This document shows positions 9,928-19,589 of a DNA stretch of 64,000 bases, piece by piece (position 1 is the first letter of the stretch; every line of letters begins with the position of its first letter). The notes below the pieces were generated by a model that had not been told where the DNA came from, ran no database searches, and saw only the letters and a program-made list of their open reading frames with translations. Source of the DNA: an uncultured Verrucomicrobiales bacterium (GTDB lineage Bacteria; Verrucomicrobiota; Verrucomicrobiia; Verrucomicrobiales; Akkermansiaceae). The DNA lies in contig CASICJ010000013.1 of the NCBI GenBank assembly GCA_949373085.1, forward strand, positions 1-64,000. Reading direction: 5' to 3'. The translations under genes and the position numbers were made by a program.

Positions 9928-11412
9928 ATGTATTTCGACAAACTGCCTGCCCCGCTCATCACGATTTTGGCTACCTTTCAGGCAGTTGGATTTTTGCAGG
10001 CCGAGGAATTACCTGCTCGGCCCAATGTTCTCTTCATCGCTATTGATGATATGAACGATTGGACGGGATTTCTCGGCGGCCATCCGCAAGCGCAAACACC
10101 CCATATGGATCGTCTCGCCAAGAAAGGGGTGAACTTTACTAATGCTCATTGCTCGGCCCCCGGATGTTCTCCCAGCCGTAACGCCCTTTTATATGGAGTG
10201 GAGCCCTTCAAATCTGGACTCTACGCCTTTTATGATCAGGACAAATTTTCTAAATCTCAGTTAGAGGACTACACTTCGCTTCCAGAGTTTTTCAAAAACA
10301 ATGGATACGCCACATTTGGCTCGGGAAAAATTCATCACAGGCGAAATCCCACCCCCGTGGAATGGACCGAATTCTATGACCACAAAGCCAAGAAAAGAAA
10401 CCCCATGATCTTTGACGACTCTGGATACCGGCAAGGGAAATCTTCGAAGATGAACTTTAAGCCCACCTTAAATCCTCTCGAAGATCACAACGATTATAAG
10501 AATGCCAGTTTCGGCATGGAAATATTATCTAGAGAGCATGCAAAGCCATTCTTCCTTGCGGTAGGAATCGTGAAACCACACTTAGCCTTCGTCGCACCCA
10601 AACAATTCTTTGACCTCTATCCCGATCCGGTGAAACCACCTAGAATTAGAGTCAAAGATCACGAGGACATTCCGGCGGTTGGTCGAGCTATGGCAAAGGT
10701 CAAAGATGACAAACGGTTCAAGAGTGATAGCGCCTGGAATGAAGTCCGCCGCGCCTATCTTGCGTGTATCTCGTGGGCCGATCATAATGTCGGACGTCTC
10801 ATCGACGCCCTTGAAGCCAGCCCTTATGCCGACAACACCGTGGTAGTTCTCTGGTCAGACCACGGATACGCGTTAGGCGAAAAGAATCATTTCCGCAAGT
10901 TTGCCTTATGGGAAGAAACCACCCGTGTTCCCTTTATCATATGGGACACCCGTGATCAGAATACAGAAGAAGCGCGCGCCGTTGATGATGGGGTCTCGCT
11001 GATTAATATCTACAAAACATTGGCTGATCTCAGCGGATTGAAGACTCCTGATTATGTCGATGGATTTAGTTTGGCTCCCCAAATGCTTGATCCGTCTAAA
11101 CCATTCACAAAGCCCGCCATCTGCTCATGGGGACGCGGTAATTACACAGTGCGTGACAAAGACTGGCGCTATACGCGCTACTACAACGGAGGCGAAGAAC
11201 TTTACCATCATCTCAAAGATTCCGATGAGTGGACAAACTTGTCTGCAAATCCCAAATACGCAGCCCATAAAAAACGTCTCGCTTCCTACCTCCCTGTAGG
11301 AGAAGTCCCGATGGTAAAGAAAGGCATTGAAACCTGGAGCGTCCCTGTCAGTGCAGATAAACCTCTTAAAAACAAAAAGAAAACGGAGCCCGAGAGCACC
11401 AAGAACAACTAA
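9928..11412 (+). CDS. Sulfatase, canonical CSPSR motif
   Basis: 494 residues with an N-terminal signal-like segment (~1-25). Metal-binding 'AIDDMNDW' at 38-45, formylglycine motif C80-S-P-S-R, and 'VVVLWSDHGYALGEKNHF' for the C-terminal metal/catalytic residues. The sequence 'DDMNDWTGFLGGHPQAQTPHMDRLA' and the DHGY.LGEK..F element resemble the iduronate-2-sulfatase-like branch of family S1. It would hydrolyse sulfate esters on polysaccharides outside the cytoplasm after Cys-to-formylglycine conversion. The C-terminus is short and lysine-rich. Substrate is not readable from sequence. Confidence 0.9.
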   Translation: MYFDKLPAPLITILATFQAVGFLQAEELPARPNVLFIAIDDMNDWTGFLGGHPQAQTPHMDRLAKKGVNFTNAHCSAPGCSPSRNALLYGVEPFKSGLYAFYDQDKFSKSQLEDYTSLPEFFKNNGYATFGSGKIHHRRNPTPVEWTEFYDHKAKKRNPMIFDDSGYRQGKSSKMNFKPTLNPLEDHNDYKNASFGMEILSREHAKPFFLAVGIVKPHLAFVAPKQFFDLYPDPVKPPRIRVKDHEDIPAVGRAMAKVKDDKRFKSDSAWNEVRRAYLACISWADHNVGRLIDALEASPYADNTVVVLWSDHGYALGEKNHFRKFALWEETTRVPFIIWDTRDQNTEEARAVDDGVSLINIYKTLADLSGLKTPDYVDGFSLAPQMLDPSKPFTKPAICSWGRGNYTVRDKDWRYTRYYNGGEELYHHLKDSDEWTNLSANPKYAAHKKRLASYLPVGEVPMVKKGIETWSVPVSADKPLKNKKKTEPESTKNN

Positions 11413-11727
11413 AGACAACCCGGAGGCTCGGTAACCGACACATAACGATAAACGGGCTTTGAGATGCTCTTAGATTAATCTTTCACTCCTCTGCTTCTTA
11501 CGTCCACAAGCTGACATGTCTGTTAGGCAGAACTTCCTTGCCCCGAAAACCAGGATGTGAGCCACGATAGTGGATCACATTTCTGAAGTGCGTGTGGCGC
11601 AAGAAATTAATCACCGCAATGGTCACTTTGCCCCATCCTAAGCTCATTTGCTTCATAAAAATGAGGCCCAAAACTAGTTGCCCCCAATTTAAAACTATCC
11701 TCCATCGTAGAGAGCACTTCGGGGGGG
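11413..11727. other. Convergent intergenic region with G/C hairpin
   Basis: 315 bases between two converging genes. Short frames here have no coding character. Just downstream of the LamG gene's stop, 11721-11747 contains GGGGGGG TTATTCGA CCCCC, which can fold into a 5-6 bp G:C hairpin. There is no clear U-tract, so a terminator role is only possible. Confidence 0.35.
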
Positions 11728-13923
11728 TTATTCGACCCCCGGACGGATCCGGAAAAACCGGCGGACGGCACCAGGATCCGTCAATAAACTTTCCTTTATT
11801 ACGATAATAGATTGTGTGTCTTCCGCTGCAATAGAGTCGTCGATTTCCACCCAATTCGCAGCGGTAAGATCAAGGGTAGATTCCAGAGCATAGTTTCGCC
11901 CTGGGACAGAATTAAATGTGAGACGAATTTCTCCCGAGCTAAGGTCGTAATCAATCGCGGTGATGGCCAGTCCACTCGCGCCCCCTGAGATCGCAGTATA
12001 CTTTTCCAAAACCTGCGACTCATTAAGAATTCGCCCTCCATAATAGTTAAATACCGCTATATCACCGTTAAAAGGCTCGAAGGCAAAAGGGTTACCGGCC
12101 GGGATATTCCCACCTTTCCCAAGCTCGGCAAGATCACCTCCATCCCAGTCATCAATAATCCCAGTGCTGGAAATAGGCCCAGCGATAAGTTGGCCATTCA
12201 CATAAAGTGTAGACGTTCCTACCACTCCGGCTCCCACATCGGCAGTCGCTACAATATGAAAAAAGTCACTCGCGCTACCAAGTGCTGAAAGATCAGTGGA
12301 AATGATGATGCGGCCCTGGTCTGTATTGGCAGTCTGGAACCGAAAGTCGAGAGTGCTATCGGTGAGGACGAACGCAGTTCCATCACCATTACCACCCGTA
12401 TTAAAGAGGGTATGGGTTCCACTAAAATCACCTGGGCGAACAACCATCTCCCACGATACATCTGCTTTGGTGGCGAGATCACCAAGACCGTCCTGCCATG
12501 AATCGGCAGGGTTGGAGGACAAGTTGTAGCCTGGACTATTCACCCACGAGGTAACCCCGGTAAAATTACTCGTTCCGCTTTGAACTTCTCCACCAGTATT
12601 ATTGACGAAGGTAATCCCATTATTCCCCGTAGCATTGATCGCCGGATCCCACTGGCCCAGATTTCCATCCGGGAGACCGGCGGCCTCCCATCCAAGGTCA
12701 GGTACACTTCCATCGAGAACCGTCACCGTCAGCTCCTTGGTTGTGGTGCCAAATGGATTGGTTGCGGTAAGAATGAAAGTCGTAGTTTCGGTCGGAGACA
12801 AATCGATGACCTCTTGCCCAGTCACATCAGTCCCGTTAATGCTAAGACTTACTTCGCCAAAGGCATCCCAGCGGATAATAGTCGACTGTCCAGCGAGAAT
12901 TGTTTCGGAACCAGCATTGGTAAACGAATTCAAAAGGGGCGCGCTATCTACCAACACGGTAACCTCGCGCTGGAGAGTATCGCCTCCGCGGTTTCCCGTG
13001 ATTGTGTAAGTTGTCGTCACAGTTGGGTTAACCGTAATCATGCTCAGTCCTGAAACGTCACCAACCCCGCTATCGATTGCCAAAGCATCGTTTCCCGGAT
13101 CACTCGACCAACTCAGCTCAACCGGTGAACCACCAGCTACCACTTCTTCGGAGGCTGCGAAATCGGCAACGATTGGAGTGCCGATTGCGAGTGCCGCAAT
13201 CGCATTTGCATCTAGGGCCTCATCATAAATACGGACATCATCAATCCCACCTTCCCAGTTGTGTGTCGTTTGGAAATCATCACCAATGCGGACGTCGGCA
13301 ATCGAAGCGGTATTAATAGCAACACTTTGACTTGAGCTCGGTGGAGTATCCACATTGCCAAATTCGGCATCCAAAACTCCGTCAACGTAGAGCTTGGCAT
13401 CAAGCACGTCAGGAGTTCCATCGTTAGCCCACGTCACTGCGACATGGTGCCATTCGGCATCCGTAACAACGGTATTGCCGACAAAAAAGCCGCCATTGGC
13501 TTCGATCCGAATAGCACCCGGAGTTCCATTCTGAGTTTGAACCCGAAAAGTCCATTTTTGCGTACCAAGATTTGTGCCCCACGAGACGATTCCTTTGTTA
13601 AGCAGCGTGCTATTGGTCCCGCTCCGAATCCAAGCAGAAATGGTCCGGTCTCCTGTTCCAGAAATTCCTTTATATCCGACAATATCGACTTGGTCGTCGA
13701 CCCCATCAAATTGCAACGCGGCAGAAGATCCGGAAGGGATTGCCGGCAAATCGGTAGTATTCCAAATCGCGCCTCCAGCGATTGTTCCGTTACGATTATT
13801 CGCAGAACTATCACCAGCTGTGGTTCCGGAAGCTTCATCGAAAGTCCAATGGCCAACCAAATCAGCCCGACACAAAAACGCAGAACAGAAAAACCCTAAT
13901 AAATAGAACCCATGTATTTTCAT
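11728..13923 (-). CDS. Large secreted LamG (concanavalin A-like) adhesin or sugar-binding protein
   Basis: 731 residues with signal peptide MKIHGFYLLGFFCSAFLCRA. First LamG/ConA-like domain ~21-250 ('LVGHWTFDEASGTTAGDSSANNRNG', 'WHHVAVTW', 'GGIDDVRIYDEAL'). Two Ig-like repeats ~255-330 and ~330-405 share the pattern V.LSW....D...I..GVGDV...Y.V.PT.TTTYT. A second LamG-like domain covers ~420-640. The C-terminal ~75 residues (ITAIDYDLSSGEIRLTFNS...RFFRIRP) are a beta domain common at the ends of verrucomicrobial exported proteins, perhaps a sorting or folding unit. Probably surface-exposed and polysaccharide-binding; no enzyme motif seen. Confidence 0.75.
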   Translation of the reverse strand: MKIHGFYLLGFFCSAFLCRADLVGHWTFDEASGTTAGDSSANNRNGTIAGGAIWNTTDLPAIPSGSSAALQFDGVDDQVDIVGYKGISGTGDRTISAWIRSGTNSTLLNKGIVSWGTNLGTQKWTFRVQTQNGTPGAIRIEANGGFFVGNTVVTDAEWHHVAVTWANDGTPDVLDAKLYVDGVLDAEFGNVDTPPSSSQSVAINTASIADVRIGDDFQTTHNWEGGIDDVRIYDEALDANAIAALAIGTPIVADFAASEEVVAGGSPVELSWSSDPGNDALAIDSGVGDVSGLSMITVNPTVTTTYTITGNRGGDTLQREVTVLVDSAPLLNSFTNAGSETILAGQSTIIRWDAFGEVSLSINGTDVTGQEVIDLSPTETTTFILTATNPFGTTTKELTVTVLDGSVPDLGWEAAGLPDGNLGQWDPAINATGNNGITFVNNTGGEVQSGTSNFTGVTSWVNSPGYNLSSNPADSWQDGLGDLATKADVSWEMVVRPGDFSGTHTLFNTGGNGDGTAFVLTDSTLDFRFQTANTDQGRIIISTDLSALGSASDFFHIVATADVGAGVVGTSTLYVNGQLIAGPISSTGIIDDWDGGDLAELGKGGNIPAGNPFAFEPFNGDIAVFNYYGGRILNESQVLEKYTAISGGASGLAITAIDYDLSSGEIRLTFNSVPGRNYALESTLDLTAANWVEIDDSIAAEDTQSIIVIKESLLTDPGAVRRFFRIRPGVE

Positions 13924-14008
13924 CGAAAGGAAATGATACCAATTACAGTGATCTATGAGAAGAAAAAGGAGTCCAATTTCACTAATTCGATTCGAGACGG
14001 CCTAACCG

Positions 14009-17000
14009 CTATGGCCGAGCAGTCAATACTAGCCGTGCAAACTTCATCGGCTGGTTCGGTAACACTGGTTCAGGAGCCCGCCAACTGCGCAGCGAAATAC
14101 CGCTAGAGTACTCTTCAGATCCCAAATACAAAGCAGTTCCCCTTTCCCAATTTTCCAAATCTCGAGAGAATTCGATCACAAACTGAGCATCATCAGCCGC
14201 TAATCTTGCGGCCACCGTCACTACTAGATAATCATCAACGCTCCCATTATTATCGAGGTTTTGAAACGACCCTGAAATACCGTTCATTGGATCAGCAAGG
14301 GCATATTCGAAAAGCTCGGCGGCGGTTGAACCATCAAAAGGGAGCGTGTCAGATCTCCCAGGGCTTCCCCCGAGATTAGCACTCGCCCTCCAGTTCACCG
14401 CATCGCTCAAATCTGGATTCGAAGACGGTGATATTAAAGTCAGTGAATAGCCATTCCCATCAGCAGGAAGTGGCCAGGGAGCTCGATCATTATATCTAAA
14501 GTCTAAAATCGACGTCCCATCAGCTGCATCTAGCGAGAGACTTTCCCCCCCATTATCTAACCTGCCAGTGTAAGAACCAACAACCGGAAGATCATCGCCA
14601 AAGGCAGCCTTGAAGCCATCCAGATCCGCCACAAGAAGGAGCCGTTCGCCAGCTTCAAGGATAGTATTATTGGAGAAGCTAAAAGAAATGCCCCCAGTAA
14701 AAACCACATCCGCAAGGCTGATGGCCTCGTCCGCAATATTCATTAACTCGATGTATTCCGTGACCTCGGAATCTCCTGCTGGATGATAGAAAATTTCGGA
14801 GATGACGAGATTATCAGCCGATGCTGGTAGAGCCGTCACAAAGGTCGCTTCATTCAAGGCACTCCAATCGTTTCCATCGAAGCTTCTGGTTCGAACCGTC
14901 GTAGGACCATTGATCGTCACCGCATCGCCCAGTGTATTGAGAGCAGTCAAATCCAACTGCAAGTCCATACCCATGTCAGAGCTCGTGGAACTCCCGTTAT
15001 GAAGTTCGACCGCAATCACATTGATTCCATCCACCAAAGCGGACGGCAGGAAAGAAAAGACATCGATATTACCTTCCCTAATATTACTGTCGCTCGATGC
15101 GAACGTCTCAAAATTAACAGGATCAGCTGGCATATTATCGCGAGCAATTTCAACCCCATTTAGATAAACAATCGCTCCCCCGTCAGACATGACCCGCGCC
15201 GTAGCCTCAGTGATCAAATTCGCGTTTGTAATCTCAAACTCTTTCCTAAAATACACCGTTGTGTTTCTGTCAGGATTAATCCAGGGCCCACCAAAGGGGT
15301 GATTATTGACCGACCCAAAGCCCAGTGGCGCATTACCAATTGCCCATAATGAATCATCATAAGCAGGCGCTCTCCAACTCGTCCCCTGATCGCTCCCATC
15401 ATCAAGGTAACTCCACCCCGGAGCCCCTGCCTCGATCAAGGTCTGATCACTTTTTGCGCCATTGATCTTAATTGAATTGGGATGAATTCCGCCAGCAGCA
15501 AGACGGGGATCACTTCCATCGGTTGTATAATAGATATCGCCCGTATCGTTCGTGATGAGCAGCCCGGAACCCGCCGAGACCTTACCGCCGTGTTGGCTGA
15601 AGACAGGCGGATCAATCTCTGGATAAAGACCCGCAACGCGAAACTGGCTGATGCTAATCGGGGTGCGCCTAGGGAACCAAGTGTTGTATTCCCTTTGGAG
15701 TCCTCGATCAAAATCCACTAAAGTGCGGGGGTTAGAATCGGCGTGATCTCCCCATCGGGCGCTCTCGGCTTTCATTGCTAATCGAATTCCCTGCGCCCGG
15801 GCATCCCACTGGGCGGCTCCATTTTCAGGAGTCAGCGCTCCATTATTAAACATATGCTTGTAGGCCCGGTCTGCAAACCGCAAAGCGTACTCCGGATTGT
15901 CGGACAACCAAGCATTGATCGAAGTTGGACGATGCTCCGTCCCCGAACGAGAATGCGTGATAGAGTTAATGTTCAGGTTACCGGTGGAGAGTCCATTAAG
16001 CCCTGCTCGCTCTGCATCGTGGCAAAAGAACATATATTTACCTGGCGGATTTACACGGCGCATCGCACGGACATTATTCTGATCCCAGTCAGTATTTCCG
16101 GCATGAAAGTTCAACACCAAATAGTCGATAAAACTATCCATATCGAGATACTCTTCCACGGCTGCAAGGTTACCTGCTTCAGCCGCATCAAGGACCGCCT
16201 GCCAACTGTTGAGCATCTGCGAATTTACCTCTGCCGGAGTTCCCTTGATCACCTCGATCCGATTTCCTCCAACGATTCGGAAGCCCTCCCAATCATCCTC
16301 TTCCCCGCCAAAACGCTCAGCGGTCCATTCCTCCTCGATCCGCTCAAAAAGGTGATGCATCCCGAAGTAGAGCCCGTTGAAGTAGACATGAACTTCGTTT
16401 TGAAGAGCTTCGGGATAACCCATCGCAAAGCGGGCATCGCGGAACCACTGGTCGCGAATATACATCCCGTATTGACGCACTGCTGTCGTCGGGTGCACCC
16501 AAGAATTACCATTACCACCTCGTAAAATAATTTGGTTAAAAGTCTCGGTCGGAGCATCGGAACCAAAGAGTGGGAAGCGTAATTTTCCAGCTCCATATTC
16601 ATTACGAAAAGCGAGGCGAAAGTTATGTTTCCCACGATTGGGATTGCGGGAAGCATTACCATTCATCCGCATTCCAGCATCCACCTGGATAGGTGAACCG
16701 TCCGCAAAATCGATCATTTCCACCGAGACGCGCCGCTCAGATGCTGAGCCCGCATCCTGCGGGTTGACTTGAATGCCAGTTTGTTGGTCAAACAAATTCG
16801 CAACATCAGTCACAATTGAAATTGTCGGGAGATCTCGCAAAGATTCCTTGAGCTCTTCTCTTGAGTATACAGATCCAACGATATCGGGATCCATCTGAAA
16901 ATCACCAGGGATCGTGCTTCCATTTCGTGACCTCCAAGGCAGGGGATAGCCTGGTGGCTGTGCCGGTTGATTCAGAACATCATCAAGAAACAAGTAAGTT

Positions 17001-18328
17001 TGAGTATCGACATTCGATGCTCGAAATCCGGCTTTGAATGCCGCCGCTCGAAGCACTGTGCTCGTAGTAACCTCAACCAATGCCGAAGGAAGCGAAGTTT
17101 CATTAGCAGAGATTATCTGTGTTCCATTAAGCAAGGTCGGATTACTGCCATCAGTTGTGTAAATAATTGTAGCTCCGGGAGTTGCGCTTCCGATAGTCAC
17201 GTCGAAAGGAGCTTCAAAAAATCCACGATCGACATCGAAGGTCGTGTCGCGAACGTAGTCTGAAGATTCAATCCCAGCATTTGGAGCTCCAGGAGTAGGG
17301 GCAACCAGATAACCTCCAATCACTCCACCGGAAAGATCACGAGTCTCCGCTGTTAATTTAGGGATCAATAAAACATCGGAACTACCCGTGGCGTCGTTGA
17401 GCATCTGGAATGCCAAGATATTCTCTCCACTCCGAAGCTTTCCCGCGAAGTCGAGAGGGAAGCTTTCCATCGCGTCTCCGTCGCGGATTTCTCGGCGCTG
17501 AGTCGAGATCGAGTCGAAGGCCAAGGGATCAGGCAGATTCGCAGAAGCGACAAGTTCGCCATTAAGATACGCCGCAAAACCATCCTCATAAAACAACTCC
17601 AAAGTCATCTCCACCACCTCGGCAGGGTTATCGACGTCGAAAGGAATTCGGAGATAAGCACTTCCCGCGATCCCGCGCATTTCCGAAATTGTATCCCCTC
17701 CCGCGCCAATGAAATTTGGAAAACTATAACCATACCCGATCCCAGTTTGGGCAGAGTTCCACCCAGAATCATCAAACCCAGTTAAGCGCCACGAATCTTC
17801 AAGGTCAGCTGGAGGGACCGTCCAAGTTCCCGTCGCAGGCCAAGGAACCAAGGTCTTCGATTCAGTGACCGAGTTTGTGCCCGTTCCATAAGCCACCCCA
17901 AAAAACTGTTTTGGAAATTCCGGAGCAAATTGGCTTAGAGGTGTAATGCCATCAGTATCAATTAACGCGAGATACTCACCACCGGCAGAGAGCGAAAAAT
18001 TGGCATGAAGGTCGCCCTGCGGATCTTTTCGATCCTTACCCGACGCAAAAATCACAAGATATCCTCCCGCCGGAATCGTCACATCAGGTAACATCCATTG
18101 GGTGAGATCGGAAGCATTGTCCGTTAAATACAAGCCATCTGTTGAAACCGCACTTGCTCCAGCGTTGCTCAACTCAATCCAATCCGACGCCTCATCATCG
18201 CTATCTAAATACGAACCATCATTATCAGCAACAAACTCTGTGATACTGAGCTGCCCGATGGCAATCGCAGGAAAGAGAAAGAAGAATAACCATGCGGTCA
18301 CGGCCCGCCGGCTCAAAGTTAATATCAT
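14009..18328 (-). CDS. Giant secreted protein with lamin-tail domains and CotH kinase-like domain
   Basis: 1439 residues with a signal peptide (MILTLSRRAVTAWLFFFLFPAIAIG). Lamin-tail domain ~25-130 ('LSITEFVADNDG...SDWIELSNAG'). A beta-sandwich with 'YLRIPFDVDN' and 'AYLNGELVASANLP' (~180-330) is repeated later (~1010-1140). A chitobiase-type 'IIYTTDGSNPT' segment (~385) recurs as 'IYYTTDGSDPR'. A CotH-like domain covers ~490-850 (LPTISIVTD, MRMNGNASRNPNRGKHNFRLAFRNEYG, 'FFCHDAERAG'). A second lamin-tail domain is at ~1165-1310 ('NLVISEIFYHPAG'). The final ~80 residues resemble the C-terminal beta domain of neighbouring exported proteins. CotH proteins phosphorylate coat or extracellular proteins in some bacteria; activity here is unproven. 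Confidence 0.82.
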   Translation of the reverse strand: MILTLSRRAVTAWLFFFLFPAIAIGQLSITEFVADNDGSYLDSDDEASDWIELSNAGASAVSTDGLYLTDNASDLTQWMLPDVTIPAGGYLVIFASGKDRKDPQGDLHANFSLSAGGEYLALIDTDGITPLSQFAPEFPKQFFGVAYGTGTNSVTESKTLVPWPATGTWTVPPADLEDSWRLTGFDDSGWNSAQTGIGYGYSFPNFIGAGGDTISEMRGIAGSAYLRIPFDVDNPAEVVEMTLELFYEDGFAAYLNGELVASANLPDPLAFDSISTQRREIRDGDAMESFPLDFAGKLRSGENILAFQMLNDATGSSDVLLIPKLTAETRDLSGGVIGGYLVAPTPGAPNAGIESSDYVRDTTFDVDRGFFEAPFDVTIGSATPGATIIYTTDGSNPTLLNGTQIISANETSLPSALVEVTTSTVLRAAAFKAGFRASNVDTQTYLFLDDVLNQPAQPPGYPLPWRSRNGSTIPGDFQMDPDIVGSVYSREELKESLRDLPTISIVTDVANLFDQQTGIQVNPQDAGSASERRVSVEMIDFADGSPIQVDAGMRMNGNASRNPNRGKHNFRLAFRNEYGAGKLRFPLFGSDAPTETFNQIILRGGNGNSWVHPTTAVRQYGMYIRDQWFRDARFAMGYPEALQNEVHVYFNGLYFGMHHLFERIEEEWTAERFGGEEDDWEGFRIVGGNRIEVIKGTPAEVNSQMLNSWQAVLDAAEAGNLAAVEEYLDMDSFIDYLVLNFHAGNTDWDQNNVRAMRRVNPPGKYMFFCHDAERAGLNGLSTGNLNINSITHSRSGTEHRPTSINAWLSDNPEYALRFADRAYKHMFNNGALTPENGAAQWDARAQGIRLAMKAESARWGDHADSNPRTLVDFDRGLQREYNTWFPRRTPISISQFRVAGLYPEIDPPVFSQHGGKVSAGSGLLITNDTGDIYYTTDGSDPRLAAGGIHPNSIKINGAKSDQTLIEAGAPGWSYLDDGSDQGTSWRAPAYDDSLWAIGNAPLGFGSVNNHPFGGPWINPDRNTTVYFRKEFEITNANLITEATARVMSDGGAIVYLNGVEIARDNMPADPVNFETFASSDSNIREGNIDVFSFLPSALVDGINVIAVELHNGSSTSSDMGMDLQLDLTALNTLGDAVTINGPTTVRTRSFDGNDWSALNEATFVTALPASADNLVISEIFYHPAGDSEVTEYIELMNIADEAISLADVVFTGGISFSFSNNTILEAGERLLLVADLDGFKAAFGDDLPVVGSYTGRLDNGGESLSLDAADGTSILDFRYNDRAPWPLPADGNGYSLTLISPSSNPDLSDAVNWRASANLGGSPGRSDTLPFDGSTAAELFEYALADPMNGISGSFQNLDNNGSVDDYLVVTVAARLAADDAQFVIEFSRDLENWERGTALYLGSEEYSSGISLRSWRAPEPVLPNQPMKFARLVLTARP

Positions 18329-18381
18329 AGGCGTCGTGAGGCTTAGCGCGACCCTCTATCCCTGAGCAAGAGTAAATTCAT

Positions 18382-19010
18382 CTAACCGTTCGCTTTACCT
18401 GGTTTGCTCTTACCGAAGACTGATTTTAGATCGGTCACTTTAGTTAAGACGACCCGCCCGTTGCGCTCGCTTGTAGTTCCCGTCAAAATGATCGGAGTCC
18501 CAACATAGTAAGCCAGATTAAACCCATGAAAATCACCAAAACTGACCTCAATCCGAACTGGTGACTTACCAGAAACATCAATGTAGAAAACCTTCGCTTC
18601 ATCGAGATTATCAGACATCCGTAGACGCGCTTGGATCGTAATTGTGCCTTTCCCAGTTTTTACCCAGCTCTAGAAAGGCTGTTCCTGATATTCATCAACC
18701 TCGCCGCCATCAAGACCCGGCAGTGGGGTCAAGGAATTCGCAAAAGAATCCGAATTGACTCCGAACTTTTGCAGTAAAGAAAGATGACGTCGCCCAAGCT
18801 CCTAATTCTTGGAGTAGCGGAGGTAACGTCCAGTCTTGAGCTTCCCTCCTCCCTTTCCAGCAAGCACGATGGGAATTCGCTGGGCCGTGTGATTGTCACT
18901 GTGACCCATCCCAGATCCAAAGAGAACAACACTGTGATCGAGAACCGTTTTCTCCAATCCGTCACGCTGGCTGTAATCTCCGAGGAGATTTTCTGGATTG
19001 ATGTGGCTGA
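18382..19010 (-). pseudogene. DUF1552 protein, 3' remnant with two in-frame TAG codons
   Basis: Reading the minus strand in one frame gives ~205 residues of DUF1552 character: '...GLEKTVLDHSVVLFGSG', then HSDNHTAQRIPIVLAGK, 'LKTGRYLRYSKN', a TAG at 18802-18804, 'HLSLLQKFGVNSDSF', 'TPLPGLDGGE', a second TAG at 18670-18672, and a beta-rich tail ending at TAG 18382-18384. No frame change is needed. The N-terminal half of the family (normally ~400-450 residues in total) is missing; the 5' edge runs into plus-strand PEP-CTERM sequence near 19005-19015. I read this as a truncated, decaying gene. The last 78 codons alone, from ATG 18618, are unlikely to be a real gene. Confidence 0.7.
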
Positions 19011-19220
19011 TACAAAGGCACCCTACTCAACGGCACCAGAGATTTCCGTCTCGGTAGCTACAATGGCAACAACAACCAAGATTTCACCGGCATCATGGAT
19101 CAGTTCCGCATCAGTGACACCGCGCTGACTCCTGCCGAATTCCTGACCACGGTTCCAGAGCCCAGTACTATCGGCTTACTTGGACTCGCCGGACTCGGAC
19201 TCATCCGCCGACGTCGCTAA
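19011..19220 (+). pseudogene. LamG/PEP-CTERM protein, C-terminal end only
   Basis: Frame open after a TGA at 19008-19010, with no start codon. It encodes ~69 residues: the end of a LamG-like domain ('FRLGSYNGNNNQDFTGIMDQ', then FRISDTALTPAEFL) followed by a textbook PEP-CTERM sorting tail: VPEPS, a hydrophobic helix, and RRRR* at the end. PEP-CTERM tails are processed by exosortase and mark secreted or surface proteins. The 5' part of the gene is gone; it abuts the head-to-head DUF1552 remnant. A terminator follows directly, so this is the genuine 3' end of a former gene. Confidence 0.75.
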
Positions 19221-19246
19221 ACGATCCAAATTCTCAAATTCCTACA

Positions 19247-19282
19247 AAGCTCCTCAGGATTTCCTGAAGGGCTTTTCTTTTT
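19247..19282 (+). terminator. Rho-independent terminator after PEP-CTERM gene end
   Basis: AAGCTCCTCAGG - ATTT - CCTGAAGGGCTT forms a 12-position stem with one mismatch and one G:T pair around a 4-base loop, followed by TTCTTTTT. It lies 27 bases after the PEP-CTERM stop codon. Confidence 0.75.
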
Positions 19283-19300
19283 CCCACCGTAAATATCACG

Positions 19301-19504
19301 ATTAAAATCTTCTTCTCTCTCCTTCTTACCTGCTGCCCCTTGCTTGTATCGACCACGCCCCTCCTCACCGATGGCGCCAACACCAAGCTCCTCTCCTTCC
19401 GAGTTTCTACCACCGAGAAAAAGAAGACTCTTAAGTTCGTCGACTTCGCTCTCACAGGGTCCGCCAACATCGACGAAATCTCTTTCGACCGGGCTAAGAG
19501 CTAA
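19301..19504 (+). pseudogene. Secreted protein fragment, possibly sialidase N-terminus
   Basis: 67 codons beginning at an ATT where a start codon would be expected: (I)KIFFSLLLTCCPLLVS is a good signal peptide, then 'LLTDGANTKLLSFRVSTTEK' and a beta-rich stretch to TAA 19502-19504. No ATG, GTG or TTG is positioned upstream of the signal peptide in this frame. The opening mature region resembles the N-terminal domain seen before BNR repeats in some PVC exo-sialidases, but this is a weak resemblance. Most likely a 5' gene remnant whose start codon has mutated and whose body has been lost. Confidence 0.4.
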
Positions 19505-19589
19505 AAGCCAATTGCTAATAGCCGACGTCGCAAATCGTGTAGCGATCTTGATCGCCCTGATAGCTCACCTGTCCTTTCTCGCTGCTTTA

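Noticed and set aside
15854-16525. 223-codon plus-strand frame
   Set aside because: Antisense shadow of the CotH/lamin-tail protein.
18382-18618. Independent 78-codon gene
   Set aside because: Coding character continues upstream of its ATG in the same frame through an in-frame TAG, so it is the tail of a pseudogene.
19490-19550. Fourth copy of the dispersed repeat
   Set aside because: Similarity to the other copies is limited and the stop codon is not conserved; listed only as a possible relative.
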